DNA of 14,009 nucleotides from Nitrospinae bacterium RIFCSPLOWO2_12_FULL_45_22 (lineage in GTDB: Bacteria > 2-12-FULL-45-22): contig MHDQ01000179.1 of assembly GCA_001803565.1 (NCBI GenBank), positions 1 through 14,009 on the forward strand, given 5' to 3'. Made by a program: the position numbers and the translations under genes. A model generated the notes under the pieces. That model was not told where the DNA came from. It saw only the letters and a list, made by a program, of their open reading frames with translations, and searched no databases. Below, piece after piece: positions 1 through 6,846 of this stretch (positions are counted from its first letter, which is position 1; the number at the start of each line of letters is the position of its first letter).

Positions 1-1098
1 TTGCCGGGCGGTCTTTTCCCAGGAGAAGAAGGCTGTCCGTTCCAGGCCCGAATTCTTCAGCCGATTTTTTAATTCCGTATCGGTCAATACTTTATGGATA
101 GCCCAGGCTATTTCTTCACCATTTAATGGGTCTATAAGTAAAGCGGCTTTACCAGCAACTTCAGGCATGGAAGAAACGTTTGAAGTTATTACTGGGGTAC
201 CGCAACTCATGGCTTCTAAGATAGGCAAGCCAAAGCCTTCATAGAGGGAGGGATAGGCCAATAGTTCGGCTCCATTATAGAGCAGTACCAGGTCTTCTTC
301 AGGGACATATTCGGTAAAAATGATGTCTTCTTGCAGGCCATACTTATTCAGCATTTCGAAAATCTCTTTATAAAGCCAGCCCTTTTTTCCCACATTGACT
401 AATTGGTAGGAGTTATTGGTTTTTTCTTTAACCAAGCTAAAGGCATTAAACAATCGGGGGAGGTTTTTTCTCGGCTCGATATTACCCACCTGGAGAATAT
501 AATCTTTTTTAATCCCGTATTTTTCTTTAACTGATTTTATCAGGTTTCTATTATTTACTACACGATAACTTGGACTTACCCCCAAAGGGACTACATGGAT
601 TTTTTCTTCCGGTACCTTCAATCGGTCCATTAATTCATTTTTTACTGAATAAGAATCCACAAGGACTTTATCTGCCCGCAGGGTAGCTGCCCTTATGAGC
701 ATCCTCATATAATATTTGTATTTTATGGGAATAGTATGGGGATAGGAGTAAGCTACTAAATCGTGAACAGTTACTACCGCGGCCCTATGCCGGTAGAGGG
801 AGGGAATAAGGAAGGCCGGCCCATGGAAGATATCTATCTGGTTCCAGAAGAGACGAAGGGGGAGGAAGAAATTTTCCCACAAGTCGCCCAAAACATGGTT
901 TTCATTAGAGAACCAGGTAGCCAAAAATCGGCAATTTTGAGCAAACTCACCCAGCACCTCTTCTTCTTGGTTATTAGTTATCAGGAAATAAGAATTTTTT
1001 TTATCAATCTTTCCTAGGGCTTCAACTAGATATCTTACATAAAAACCTACTCCGGATTGCTTATTATTAATTGTCCTAACGTCAATAGCTATATTCAT
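1..1098 (-). CDS. Glycosyltransferase family 4 (GT-B), C-terminus cut by window edge
   Basis: Probable sugar transferase of polysaccharide assembly, acting at the cytoplasmic membrane face on nucleotide-sugar donors. The 366 visible codons are open to base 1 with no stop, so only a short C-terminal tail is missing. The N-terminus reads MNIAIDVRTINNKQSGVGFY, the usual GT4 opening with a GVG(F/R)Y loop. An NIEPRKN stretch marks the start of the donor domain, and SLYEGFGLPILEAMSCGTPV carries the E-x7-E motif (Glu287 and Glu295). The last visible residues, FFSWEKTARQ, match the usual C-terminal helix of this family. The ATG overlaps the upstream flippase stop as ATGA. I see no good Shine-Dalgarno site, so initiation probably depends on termination of the flippase. 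It resembles the GT4 at 2815-4002 in layout and is likely a paralogue. Family is secure; donor and acceptor are unknown. Confidence 0.9.
   Translation of the reverse strand, partial: MNIAIDVRTINNKQSGVGFYVRYLVEALGKIDKKNSYFLITNNQEEEVLGEFAQNCRFLATWFSNENHVLGDLWENFFLPLRLFWNQIDIFHGPAFLIPSLYRHRAAVVTVHDLVAYSYPHTIPIKYKYYMRMLIRAATLRADKVLVDSYSVKNELMDRLKVPEEKIHVVPLGVSPSYRVVNNRNLIKSVKEKYGIKKDYILQVGNIEPRKNLPRLFNAFSLVKEKTNNSYQLVNVGKKGWLYKEIFEMLNKYGLQEDIIFTEYVPEEDLVLLYNGAELLAYPSLYEGFGLPILEAMSCGTPVITSNVSSMPEVAGKAALLIDPLNGEEIAWAIHKVLTDTELKNRLKNSGLERTAFFSWEKTARQ
1095..1098 (-). promoter_or_regulatory. ATGA stop/start overlap (translational coupling site)
   Basis: The TGA of the flippase (1095-1097) and the ATG of the following GT4 gene (1096-1098) share bases as ATGA on the minus strand. 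No convincing Shine-Dalgarno sequence precedes the ATG, so coupling by re-initiation is the simplest reading. The bases just upstream are repeat-derived. Confidence 0.7.
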
Positions 1099-2612
1099 AA
1101 TGGCGTGTCCGTGTCTGTGAACCGTGACCGGAAGTTTTGTTCCAGTCCGTTGGTAGTCACGGACACGGGACACGAATCACGGTCACGACCTAGAAGGCTT
1201 TTTAATATATCTATTTCCCTGGTAGTTATACCCCCTAGCAGATATGTAACTATAATATAGGGTAAAGGCAGAGAGAAAAGGAAGGGGAGGGAATTTTGGG
1301 GTAAAAATATTAGATATGGTATTAAAGCTAAGGAAGCTAAAAGGGGTATGGAGGCAGCTTTGGAGGCAGAAAGGGCATAGGTACGGGTCTTGGGGATACT
1401 GAGGGCATAGAGGAATATAATCATCTGACTAATCATAGCAGCCACCCCGGCCCCGATAAATCCTAGCGGAGGTATTAAGGCTATATTAAGAGCAACATTG
1501 AAAAAGGCAGCCAGCAATGTGGCATAAAGATAATACTTTTGGAGATTGGCGGATACCAGGATATAGTTATAAATCATATTAAAAAAGATAAAGACTATGG
1601 CCCCCATCAGATACGGAAGGACAATGCTGGAAGGCAAATATGCCCTTCCAAATATCAAAGATATTATCTCTTGTCTATAGAAGATCATTATGGTTGTGAG
1701 GGGCAAGATAAAGCTAAAGAGATACTTAAAAGTAGCTTCATAGACTTCTTGCATCTTATCGGGTGCGTGAGGATAATAGCTGGTCATCAGAGGATAAACC
1801 GTTATCAGCATAGTAATGGGGAAGATACTCAAGATTTCTACCAGGCGAACCGCGGCAGAGTAATACCCTACCTCCAGATCACTGCTCAGTTGGGAGAGGA
1901 TCAGGATATCTATCCGGCCTAAGATAAGGCCAATGAAAAGGGTTAAGGCCAGGGGCAGGGAATATTTCATTACTCCCCGACAAAGAGACGGGTCCAGCTT
2001 AAACCTGGGTCTTAAAATTCTATACGACAAAACGATCAGCCATAAAGAACCCGGTAGTGGTGTTATTATCCGGGCTATGATAATACCCGCTAAGCCTTTA
2101 TCAAACCAGATAGTTAAGATAATACCAGCCAGGAACAGGACCTCTGATGAGATCTTTAAAAGCATGGGGGAAAACATCCTTAAATTCATCTGAAAAGGAA
2201 TATCAAAAATAGTGCGGAAAGAATTGTACCGATAAGAAAAGAGGATGGTAAAAGAGGCCAGATAGACCAAGGTTTTTAGTTGGGGCGGATAGTTGAGTAT
2301 ATGGATCAGGATACAGGCGGAAAACAGGCCCAGGAGAGATAGACACAACCGGAGAAAGATGGTATTACCCAGCAGGATGTTGGCTGGGGTATTGCCCCGA
2401 GATATCTCCCTTATGGCTATACTATCAATACCGAAATCTCCCAGCAGACAGAAAAAAGCCAGGTAGGCAAAGATAAAGGAATATTGACCAAACTTCTCTA
2501 CGCCCAAGTATCTAGTAATTATAAAGAAGGATATAATAACTAATAGTCGGCTGATAGATTCTCCTAAGAGAACCAGGCCAGAATTTTTTACCGCCCTACC
2601 CACTAGTTCCAT
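1095..2612 (-). CDS. Wzx-type polysaccharide/lipid-linked oligosaccharide flippase
   Basis: Multi-pass membrane protein of the MATE/MVF (Polysacc_synt) superfamily, expected to flip undecaprenyl-linked oligosaccharide to the outer leaflet. The 505 residues from the ATG are almost continuous hydrophobic segments (about 12-14). The N-terminus ELVGRAVKNSGLVLLGESIS followed by RYLGVEKFGQYSF is the characteristic first helix and loop of this family. The start is uncertain: an in-frame TTG at 2630 adds six residues, and neither start has a good Shine-Dalgarno site; the ATG is preferred because the family usually begins here. The final ~30 residues are hydrophilic and come from the repeat at 1105-1189, so the original C-terminus was probably replaced. 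Its stop overlaps the next GT4 start. Substrate is not predictable. Confidence 0.9.
   Translation of the reverse strand: MELVGRAVKNSGLVLLGESISRLLVIISFFIITRYLGVEKFGQYSFIFAYLAFFCLLGDFGIDSIAIREISRGNTPANILLGNTIFLRLCLSLLGLFSACILIHILNYPPQLKTLVYLASFTILFSYRYNSFRTIFDIPFQMNLRMFSPMLLKISSEVLFLAGIILTIWFDKGLAGIIIARIITPLPGSLWLIVLSYRILRPRFKLDPSLCRGVMKYSLPLALTLFIGLILGRIDILILSQLSSDLEVGYYSAAVRLVEILSIFPITMLITVYPLMTSYYPHAPDKMQEVYEATFKYLFSFILPLTTIMIFYRQEIISLIFGRAYLPSSIVLPYLMGAIVFIFFNMIYNYILVSANLQKYYLYATLLAAFFNVALNIALIPPLGFIGAGVAAMISQMIIFLYALSIPKTRTYALSASKAASIPLLASLALIPYLIFLPQNSLPFLFSLPLPYIIVTYLLGGITTREIDILKSLLGRDRDSCPVSVTTNGLEQNFRSRFTDTDTPL
1105..1189. repeat. GTGTCCGTG/CGTGACC-rich repeat forming the flippase gene end
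   Basis: This stretch is built of short words in both orientations. GTGTCCGTG (1105-1113) recurs inverted as CACGGACAC (1158-1166), and CCGTGACC (1122-1129) recurs inverted as GGTCACG (1181-1187). Composition differs sharply from the surrounding AT-rich membrane-protein gene. It encodes about the last 30 residues of the flippase, which are hydrophilic (RDRDSCPVSVTTNG...). I infer an inserted small repeat; its copy number elsewhere cannot be seen here. Confidence 0.65.
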
Positions 2613-2649
2613 AACTATAGCCAACGACAATAATAAAGTATAATACCTA

Positions 2650-2808
2650 ACATAAATCCTAAATTCAAAATGCTAAATCCTAAACAAATTCAAATGACCT
2701 ACATTCAAAACTATATGTTTTTAGGTGATGTTTTGGACATTTGAATTTTGGATTTTGGTTATTGTTTAGGATTTCGGGTTTAGAATATTTGATTAAGGAT
2801 TTGCATAT
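2650..2808. repeat. Palindromic AT-rich intergenic element between GT4 and flippase
   Basis: The arms are imperfect inverted copies. AATCCTAAACAA at 2676-2687 pairs exactly with TTGTTTAGGATT at 2762-2773, and similarity continues outward through the TAAATCCTAAATTC / TTTAGAAT...AAGGATTT flanks. CATTCAAA/TTTGAA words lie inside. It fills nearly all the gap between the two genes and has no coding frame of note. It resembles dispersed intergenic palindromes of uncultivated bacteria, and transcribed RNA would form a long hairpin. Confidence 0.6.
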
Positions 2809-2814
2809 GTCAAC

Positions 2815-4002
2815 TTATTTATAACTTTCACTATAAATTGCTAGATAAAGCTCCAGGGTTTTTTGGGCGGTTTTATCCCAGGAGAAGTGGGTAGCTTGCT
2901 TAAGGCCCTGCTGGATTAGGGTTTGCCTGAGCTCAGGCCCTATTAAGAGAGTTTTTATGCTATTCATCAGAGACTCTGTGCTGTAAGGATCAAAAAGTAT
3001 GGCCGCTTCTCCCGCTATTTCTGCTATACCTGGGGCATGGGAACAGACTACTGGCGTGCCGCAAGCCATTGCTTCCAATACCGGCAAGCCGAAGCCCTCA
3101 TAGAGGCTGGTATACACAAAGAACTCTGCGGCACTAAAGAGGGCGGGCAAGTCCTCATCGGCTACATAACCTAATAATCTTATCTTGTGATCTATTCCCC
3201 GGTGGCGTATCTGGGCCGTTAATTGCGGGAATTGCGCGTCATTTTCTATCTCGCCGGCGCAAACCAGGCAATAATTGGACCATTCAGGTTCTTTAATTAA
3301 TTCAGCAAAGGCTTGAATCAGCCGATCTACATTCTTTCTTTCATCAATACCACCCAGGTATAAGAAGTATCTCCCCTCTATGCCATACCTTGCCCTCACA
3401 GCACAAATAGTCGCCGGGTCTTTTACTGGCCTAAAACAGGTGTCTATTCCGGGATAGATGACCACTATTTTGTCTGGGTCTATCTTTAGAAATTGTACCA
3501 GGTCTCTCCTGGTCTGCTGCGAGATAGCGATGATCTTTTTGGCATTCCTGATTGCCCTGGCCTCCAGGAATCTTCCGGCCGTAAATCTCATACTAGAATT
3601 TTTTCTATTATATAAATCCTGTAGTACGATAGGGATTATATCCATTACGGTCACCAGGGTCTTTTTGGGAGAAAAGGATGGGGCGTCTAAATGGGAACAA
3701 AAATGGATAAAATCGAGCTCTAGCTTAGCCAGGAAAATGGGTAGCAATATATGCTGTCCAAAAGTCCTCTGCCAATAGGGAGCTTTTATGGGCCAATGAG
3801 TATTAATCTCAATGTAGGAAAATTTATCGGGATCGCTCTCAATAGAAGGGAGTTCCCCTTGTTCGACCAGGAAAAGATATTGATCTCTTTGATCTAACTC
3901 TAATAGACTCTTGATCAGCATGGAGGTATAACGCCCTATCCCGCGGGCCTTATGCGCACGGAATCCCTTCTGTAAAGCCCTTATATCTATCCCTATCCGC
4001 AT
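2815..4002 (-). CDS. Glycosyltransferase family 4 (GT-B fold), mannosyltransferase-like
   Basis: Complete 395-residue retaining glycosyltransferase, expected to add a sugar from a nucleotide donor to a lipid-linked glycan. The N-terminal Rossmann half opens MRIGIDIRALQ with the RGIGRY acceptor-side loop at 20-25. The donor half starts near FLYLGGIDERKN (213-224). YEGFGLPVLEAMACGTPVV begins at 301 and supplies the E-x7-E pair Glu302/Glu310, with the usual H-A-P-G-I-A-E-I-A-G-E-A loop after it. Length is normal for WbaZ/MtfB-like GT4 enzymes. There is no strong Shine-Dalgarno site before the ATG at 4002. It lies between the UbiA-like gene and the flippase, separated from each by palindromic spacers. 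Family is firm; sugar specificity is not readable. Confidence 0.93.
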   Translation of the reverse strand: MRIGIDIRALQKGFRAHKARGIGRYTSMLIKSLLELDQRDQYLFLVEQGELPSIESDPDKFSYIEINTHWPIKAPYWQRTFGQHILLPIFLAKLELDFIHFCSHLDAPSFSPKKTLVTVMDIIPIVLQDLYNRKNSSMRFTAGRFLEARAIRNAKKIIAISQQTRRDLVQFLKIDPDKIVVIYPGIDTCFRPVKDPATICAVRARYGIEGRYFLYLGGIDERKNVDRLIQAFAELIKEPEWSNYCLVCAGEIENDAQFPQLTAQIRHRGIDHKIRLLGYVADEDLPALFSAAEFFVYTSLYEGFGLPVLEAMACGTPVVCSHAPGIAEIAGEAAILFDPYSTESLMNSIKTLLIGPELRQTLIQQGLKQATHFSWDKTAQKTLELYLAIYSESYK

Positions 4003-4031
4003 AGCAATAGGTGATTGGTGAATGGTTAATT

Positions 4032-4060
4032 AGTGATTGGTAATTTACTCACCAATCACT
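4032..4060. repeat. Perfect 10-bp stem-loop in the spacer between UbiA-like and GT4 genes
   Basis: AGTGATTGGT (4032-4041) pairs exactly with ACCAATCACT (4051-4060) around a 9-base loop. A further GTGATTGGT lies at 4011-4019. No T-run follows in either direction, so it is not a standard terminator. It may be a small repeat, or an mRNA hairpin between the two cistrons. Confidence 0.6.
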
Positions 4061-4074
4061 ACTCAGCATTCCCA

Positions 4075-4944
4075 TTAAAGGTATAGGATCAGGACTACCG
4101 CTAATAACCATAACCCTACATTGATCAACAAGGGCTGATCCGTAAGAAGCATCCTGGCGGGATTGCCGCCCTGTTCTCTTTTGTGTACCAGGTATAAGTA
4201 ACGAAATATACCGTAGAGGACAAAGGGAATAGTTAAATTGAGATGGGAAGTCTGGAGCTTGGCCTCTACTTCTGGGGCCATAGTATATAGGGCATAAGCC
4301 ACTACAGTAGAGGCAGTAACTATAGAGATCATCTGATCCAGGAGGTAAGGGTCATATTCATCTAAGGTACGGCGGTGATGAGAAGCTGCGTCTTCCAGGA
4401 GGACTAGCTCATGCCTCCTCTTACCAAGGGCAAGGAGTAGGGCTAAAAGGATAGTACAGACGATTAGCCAGGCAGATATTTCTACATCTATCAGATAGCC
4501 ACCAGCTAATGCCCGCAAGACAAACCCTAAGGCTACTACCATAACATCAATGATCACGATATGCTTCAAGAAACGGGAGTATGCCAGGTTCAAACCCATA
4601 TAGACTAAGGCAATAAGGCCGAATGAGGCATTTAACCAGAAAACAAGGATTAAGGTCATAATAGAAATACTGATAGCTGCGGCGGTAGCGATCTGGGGTG
4701 AGAGCTGACCAGAGGCTATGGGGCGGTTCTTCTTCAAAGGGTGTTTCCGGTCTTCTTCTAAATCTAATAGGTCATTTATCAAATATACCCCACCACAGAG
4801 GAGGCAGAACAGAGAAAAACCTGCCAGGGTCTTAAGGAACATAGGCAGGTCAAACATGGTCTGTGAGAAGAGCAGCGGGGCGAAGATAATCAAGTTCTTA
4901 ATCCATTGGTGCGGTCTTACCGCGATAAATAACGCAGAAACCAT
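4075..4944 (-). CDS. UbiA-family prenyltransferase, decaprenyl-phosphate phosphoribosyltransferase-like
   Basis: Integral membrane enzyme of 289 residues. Closest family by motif is the DPPR synthase branch of UbiA, which transfers phosphoribose from PRPP to a polyprenyl phosphate, a step toward lipid-linked arabinose or related sugars. Visible signs are RPHQWIKNLIIFAPL near the N-terminus, the first Mg-binding motif NDLLDLEED at 57-65 followed by KHPLKKNRPIASG, the second conserved segment DVMVVALGFVLRALAGG (133-149), LGKRRHEL (173-180), and LLTDQPLL near the C-terminus. About eight or nine hydrophobic helices are seen. The ATG has a good AAGGAG site seven bases upstream. The partner epimerase genes known from mycobacteria are not in the window. 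It could instead prenylate another acceptor, but the RP-W-KN and NRPIASG motifs favour DPPR synthase. Confidence 0.85.
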   Translation of the reverse strand: MVSALFIAVRPHQWIKNLIIFAPLLFSQTMFDLPMFLKTLAGFSLFCLLCGGVYLINDLLDLEEDRKHPLKKNRPIASGQLSPQIATAAAISISIMTLILVFWLNASFGLIALVYMGLNLAYSRFLKHIVIIDVMVVALGFVLRALAGGYLIDVEISAWLIVCTILLALLLALGKRRHELVLLEDAASHHRRTLDEYDPYLLDQMISIVTASTVVAYALYTMAPEVEAKLQTSHLNLTIPFVLYGIFRYLYLVHKREQGGNPARMLLTDQPLLINVGLWLLAVVLILYL

Positions 4945-4951
4945 TGATCCA

Positions 4952-4957
4952 CTCCTT
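4952..4957 (-). promoter_or_regulatory. Shine-Dalgarno site of the UbiA-like gene
   Basis: AAGGAG on the minus strand, seven bases before the ATG at 4944. It fixes this start and sits directly behind the last stop of the decayed VapC remnant. Confidence 0.7.
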
Positions 4958-5080
4958 TTAGCCCATATTTAGCCGCTGTAATGTAAACTGGCCATGCTCA
5001 GCCAGATACATGCGAGTCTTTGAAAGCACCACCGGATTCTACCGCATCACCGCCGAGAGGATATCAGTATCCACTACCAC
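4958..5080 (-). pseudogene. VapC-like PIN-domain toxin remnant (in-frame stop, truncated)
   Basis: Reading from a GTG at 5080, the frame gives MVVDTDILSAVMR, then a TAG stop (5039-5041), then NPVVLSKTRMYLAEHGQFT before sequence unlike the family and a final TAA. VVDTDILSAVMR is the first strand and helix of PIN-domain RNases, with the first catalytic Asp in DTD. YLAEHGQFT fits the following segment. The remaining two thirds of the domain, with the other acidic residues, are absent. An AGGAGG lies four bases before the GTG, and the start overlaps the end of the DUF4258 reading frame, so the two were once an operon. The gene is dead twice over, by the stop and by truncation. Identification rests on about 35 residues. 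Confidence 0.65.
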
Positions 5081-5383
5081 TTTTCCTCCTAACTCTATAA
5101 TTTATCCATTCAGTCTCATCCGGGTCATATGCTGTAATAATGACAACTGACGGAGGTAGTGCAATTTGAACATGAAGATTCCTGCCAGATTTAGTCTTTC
5201 CATATAATGAGACAACTTGGAGAATATTTGTCATCGGGATATTCTTCAATAATCTCTCCAGATGACACTGTTTCCTCAATTTCAATTCGATCAATAGACC
5301 GTTTGATCATTCTTTTCACAGCATGATCAGAAAAGCAATATTTCTCCTCTGCCTATTTTAACTCTAATTCCCTCTATTTCCAT
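5064..5383 (-). pseudogene. DUF4258 domain protein gene, broken by two frameshifts
   Basis: Three frames must be joined to recover the family. From ATG 5383 the first frame reads MEIEGIRVKIGR. The second then reads EEKYCFSDHAVKRMIKRS, through EIIEEYPDDKYSPSCLI. The third reads YGKTKSGRNLHVQIALPPS and ends ITAYDPDETEWINYRVRRK. FSDHA-KRM, EIIEEYPDD, the SCLI/LHV core and ITAYDPDETEW are the DUF4258 signature. A single extra base near the codons after SCLI explains the second break, and a one-base change near 5345-5350 the first. The longest open piece (5064-5294) looks like a 76-residue protein, but its first ~28 residues are out of frame. DUF4258 genes commonly lie in toxin-antitoxin-like pairs; here the partner is the VapC remnant downstream. 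Confidence 0.75.
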
Positions 5384-5471
5384 AATTTACTCTTGACATA
5401 TTACTTTGGTGACCAATGAGCGCATATATAGAAACCGGAAATTTTTTTGACATAAAAAATTCGTAATCATT

Positions 5472-5504
5472 CACCGCAGAGCACGCAGAGGACACAGAGG
5501 AAAA
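5472..5504. repeat. CGCAGAG-type dispersed repeat
   Basis: CACCGCAGAGCACGCAGAGG followed by ACACAGAGGAAAA is built from a roughly 9-base GCAGAG(G/C)AC unit. A relative in the opposite orientation lies at 8145-8174. This word family recurs between genes in many uncultivated bacteria. Confidence 0.6.
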
Positions 5505-5512
5505 CTCCTGTA

Positions 5513-5590
5513 GCTCAAGGCTTTAGCCTTGAGCAACCCTAAAGGGTTGAGTTACGGTCCTGGGTAACTCAGGGCTGAAGCCTGGCCCAT
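5513..5590. repeat. Three consecutive hairpins (GCTCAAGGCT...AGCCTTGAGC repeat)
   Basis: Three back-to-back palindromes are visible. GCTCAAGGCT/AGCCTTGAGC (5513-5534) has a two-base loop, AACCCT/AGGGTT (5535-5548) a two-base loop, and GAGTTAC/GTAACTC (5549-5570) an eight-base loop. A trailing AGGGCTGAAGCCTG follows. The regular stacking suggests a mobile intergenic palindromic unit and not a terminator. The wider gap 5384-5668 contains this, the CGCAGAG repeat and nothing else I recognise. Confidence 0.6.
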
Positions 5591-5668
5591 ATTTAATTCA
5601 GAATGGTTAAAAATTTATCGAACTATTGAATCCCCAAAAATATTTAACGTGCCCTAATGTCAACTTTT

Positions 5669-5806
5669 TTATTGGTTTGCAGATAACTTGTTCAATAAGA
5701 ACCAACTTCGTATATACCTCCCTTGTTGAGTTTCTTGGCCGTCTATAAATGCTTCCCAGCCGGGATAATATACCTCGCTCAAGATCAACAGGTTAGGGGA
5801 GTATCC
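5669..5806 (-). pseudogene. C-terminal fragment of a YfhO-like membrane protein
   Basis: The minus-strand frame from 5806 to a TAA at 5669-5671 encodes GYSPNLLILSEVYYPGWEAF then IDGQETQQGRYIRSWF. YSPN-L-LSE-YYPGW-A-(I/V)DG is the hallmark of the extracellular C-terminal part of YfhO-family proteins and related membrane glycosyltransferases, which normally exceed 700 residues. Only about 45 codons remain. Stops (TGA, TAA) lie immediately upstream in this frame, and the usual downstream 'F/YRAV-VPAG-H' segment is missing. I infer that a large surface-glycan gene was deleted, leaving its tail next to the LPG-synthase-like gene. Confidence 0.65.
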
Positions 5807-5850
5807 TTATCAACAGATACCACAACCACGAGATTTAGGGGAAAAGCTTC

Positions 5851-6846
5851 TTACACTCTCTTGGTGCCTTCGTGCCTCAGTGGCAGAGAACGGTTACCCG
5901 ATTCATTTATTAGCTTACGTTGGGTAAGGGATAGAGCTATCATTCCTACTACGACTCCGAACCAGAGGGTGCAGGCCCTGATAATAAAGGTACTGGCTAC
6001 AGCCAGATGTTTAGGGATATTTAACGCCAGCAAGAACCCGGTAATACTGCCTTCTGTTGCCCCCAATCCTCCTGGTAGCATACTGAGGGCCCCGATCAAG
6101 GTAGAGAAGGCATAGATAAATACCGAACTATTCAGGGAATACGATAGATTAAATCCATAAAAAACCAGATAAAAACCAAGACATTCACAAAACCAGGCCA
6201 AACAGCTTATCAATACAGTACAGATTAATGCCTTAGGCATAATCAAGCTGGACATACTATCATAAGCGGTCTCTAATCTGGCTGCCCCTTTAGAAATCAG
6301 GGGCCATTTAGTTAACCACTTAATCAGGCCCAAAGAGAGGGGTGGCCAGCCTACCATGACCATAAAGAGTCCCATGAGCCCAAAACTGATCCCCAGGGTC
6401 TGGAGGCCATATCTGAAGGTTGTTACCCCAAAGACCGAGAGTAAGGCAATAGACATAAAATCGGTAAATCTCTCGGCCAAGACGATTGGGGCCGAGCGGC
6501 TGATGGGGGTGCCATTTATCTCTTTAAGGAGGTACGACTTCAACACTTCTCCCATCTTGCCGGGGGTAATAGCCATGGTCAGGCCTGAGATAAAGATAGC
6601 AAGACTCTCTTTTTGAGAAATCCTGATATCTAGAATGTGCAGATAATAGCTCCATTTGAGATACCTAAAGAGATAATTAGCTAATACCAGGAGTAATATC
6701 AGCGGCAAGTAGCGCCAATTAAAGGCTTGAAAGGCCCGGATAGTCTGCTCAAAATCGGCATAGAAACTAAAGCCCAAAAATACCGCTACGCCTAATATCA
6801 GGGAGATGAGGAACCGCTTGTGCCAGGAAGAGTTAATACCGTTCAA
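5851..6846 (-). CDS. Lysylphosphatidylglycerol synthase TM-domain / AglD-like membrane protein
   Basis: A 331-residue membrane protein of the LPG_synthase_TM (UPF0104, flippase-like) family, which is often found in glycolipid and surface-polysaccharide loci. Around eight hydrophobic segments are seen. Family signs are the N-terminal RFLISLILGVAVFLGF, WRYLPLILLLVLANYLFRYLKW, the loop ITPGKMGEVLKSYLLKE, an APIVLAERFTDF segment and, near the C-terminus, SMLPGGLGATEGSITGFLL. There is no catalytic GNAT domain, so it does not itself make lysyl-PG. The start is a TTG at 6846, 14 bases inside the upstream DUF362 gene, which suggests coupling. The last ~12 residues come from the repeat at 5856-5886, so the native end is lost or replaced. 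Exact role is unknown; moving or modifying a polyprenyl-linked sugar is the usual inference. Confidence 0.85.
   Translation of the reverse strand: MNGINSSWHKRFLISLILGVAVFLGFSFYADFEQTIRAFQAFNWRYLPLILLLVLANYLFRYLKWSYYLHILDIRISQKESLAIFISGLTMAITPGKMGEVLKSYLLKEINGTPISRSAPIVLAERFTDFMSIALLSVFGVTTFRYGLQTLGISFGLMGLFMVMVGWPPLSLGLIKWLTKWPLISKGAARLETAYDSMSSLIMPKALICTVLISCLAWFCECLGFYLVFYGFNLSYSLNSSVFIYAFSTLIGALSMLPGGLGATEGSITGFLLALNIPKHLAVASTFIIRACTLWFGVVVGMIALSLTQRKLINESGNRSLPLRHEGTKRV
5856..5886. repeat. TTGGTGCCTTCGTGCCTCAGTGGC repeat used as coding sequence
   Basis: This matches the familiar pattern of 'CTTxGTGxCTTxGTGxCTxxGTGGC' dispersed repeats. It lies inside the 3' end of the LPG-synthase-like gene and encodes its last residues, LPLRHEGTKR. 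The low-complexity TTGGTGCCTTCGTGCC pattern differs from the rest of the gene. Confidence 0.55.

Noticed and set aside
5064-5294. A free-standing 76-aa protein on the minus strand
   Set aside because: Its first ~28 residues are an out-of-frame reading of DUF4258; the homologous N-terminus lies in the next frame, so it is a frameshifted pseudogene.
5723-6115. A 130-aa plus-strand frame
   Set aside because: It runs antisense through the YfhO-like fragment and the LPG-synthase-like gene, with no family resemblance.
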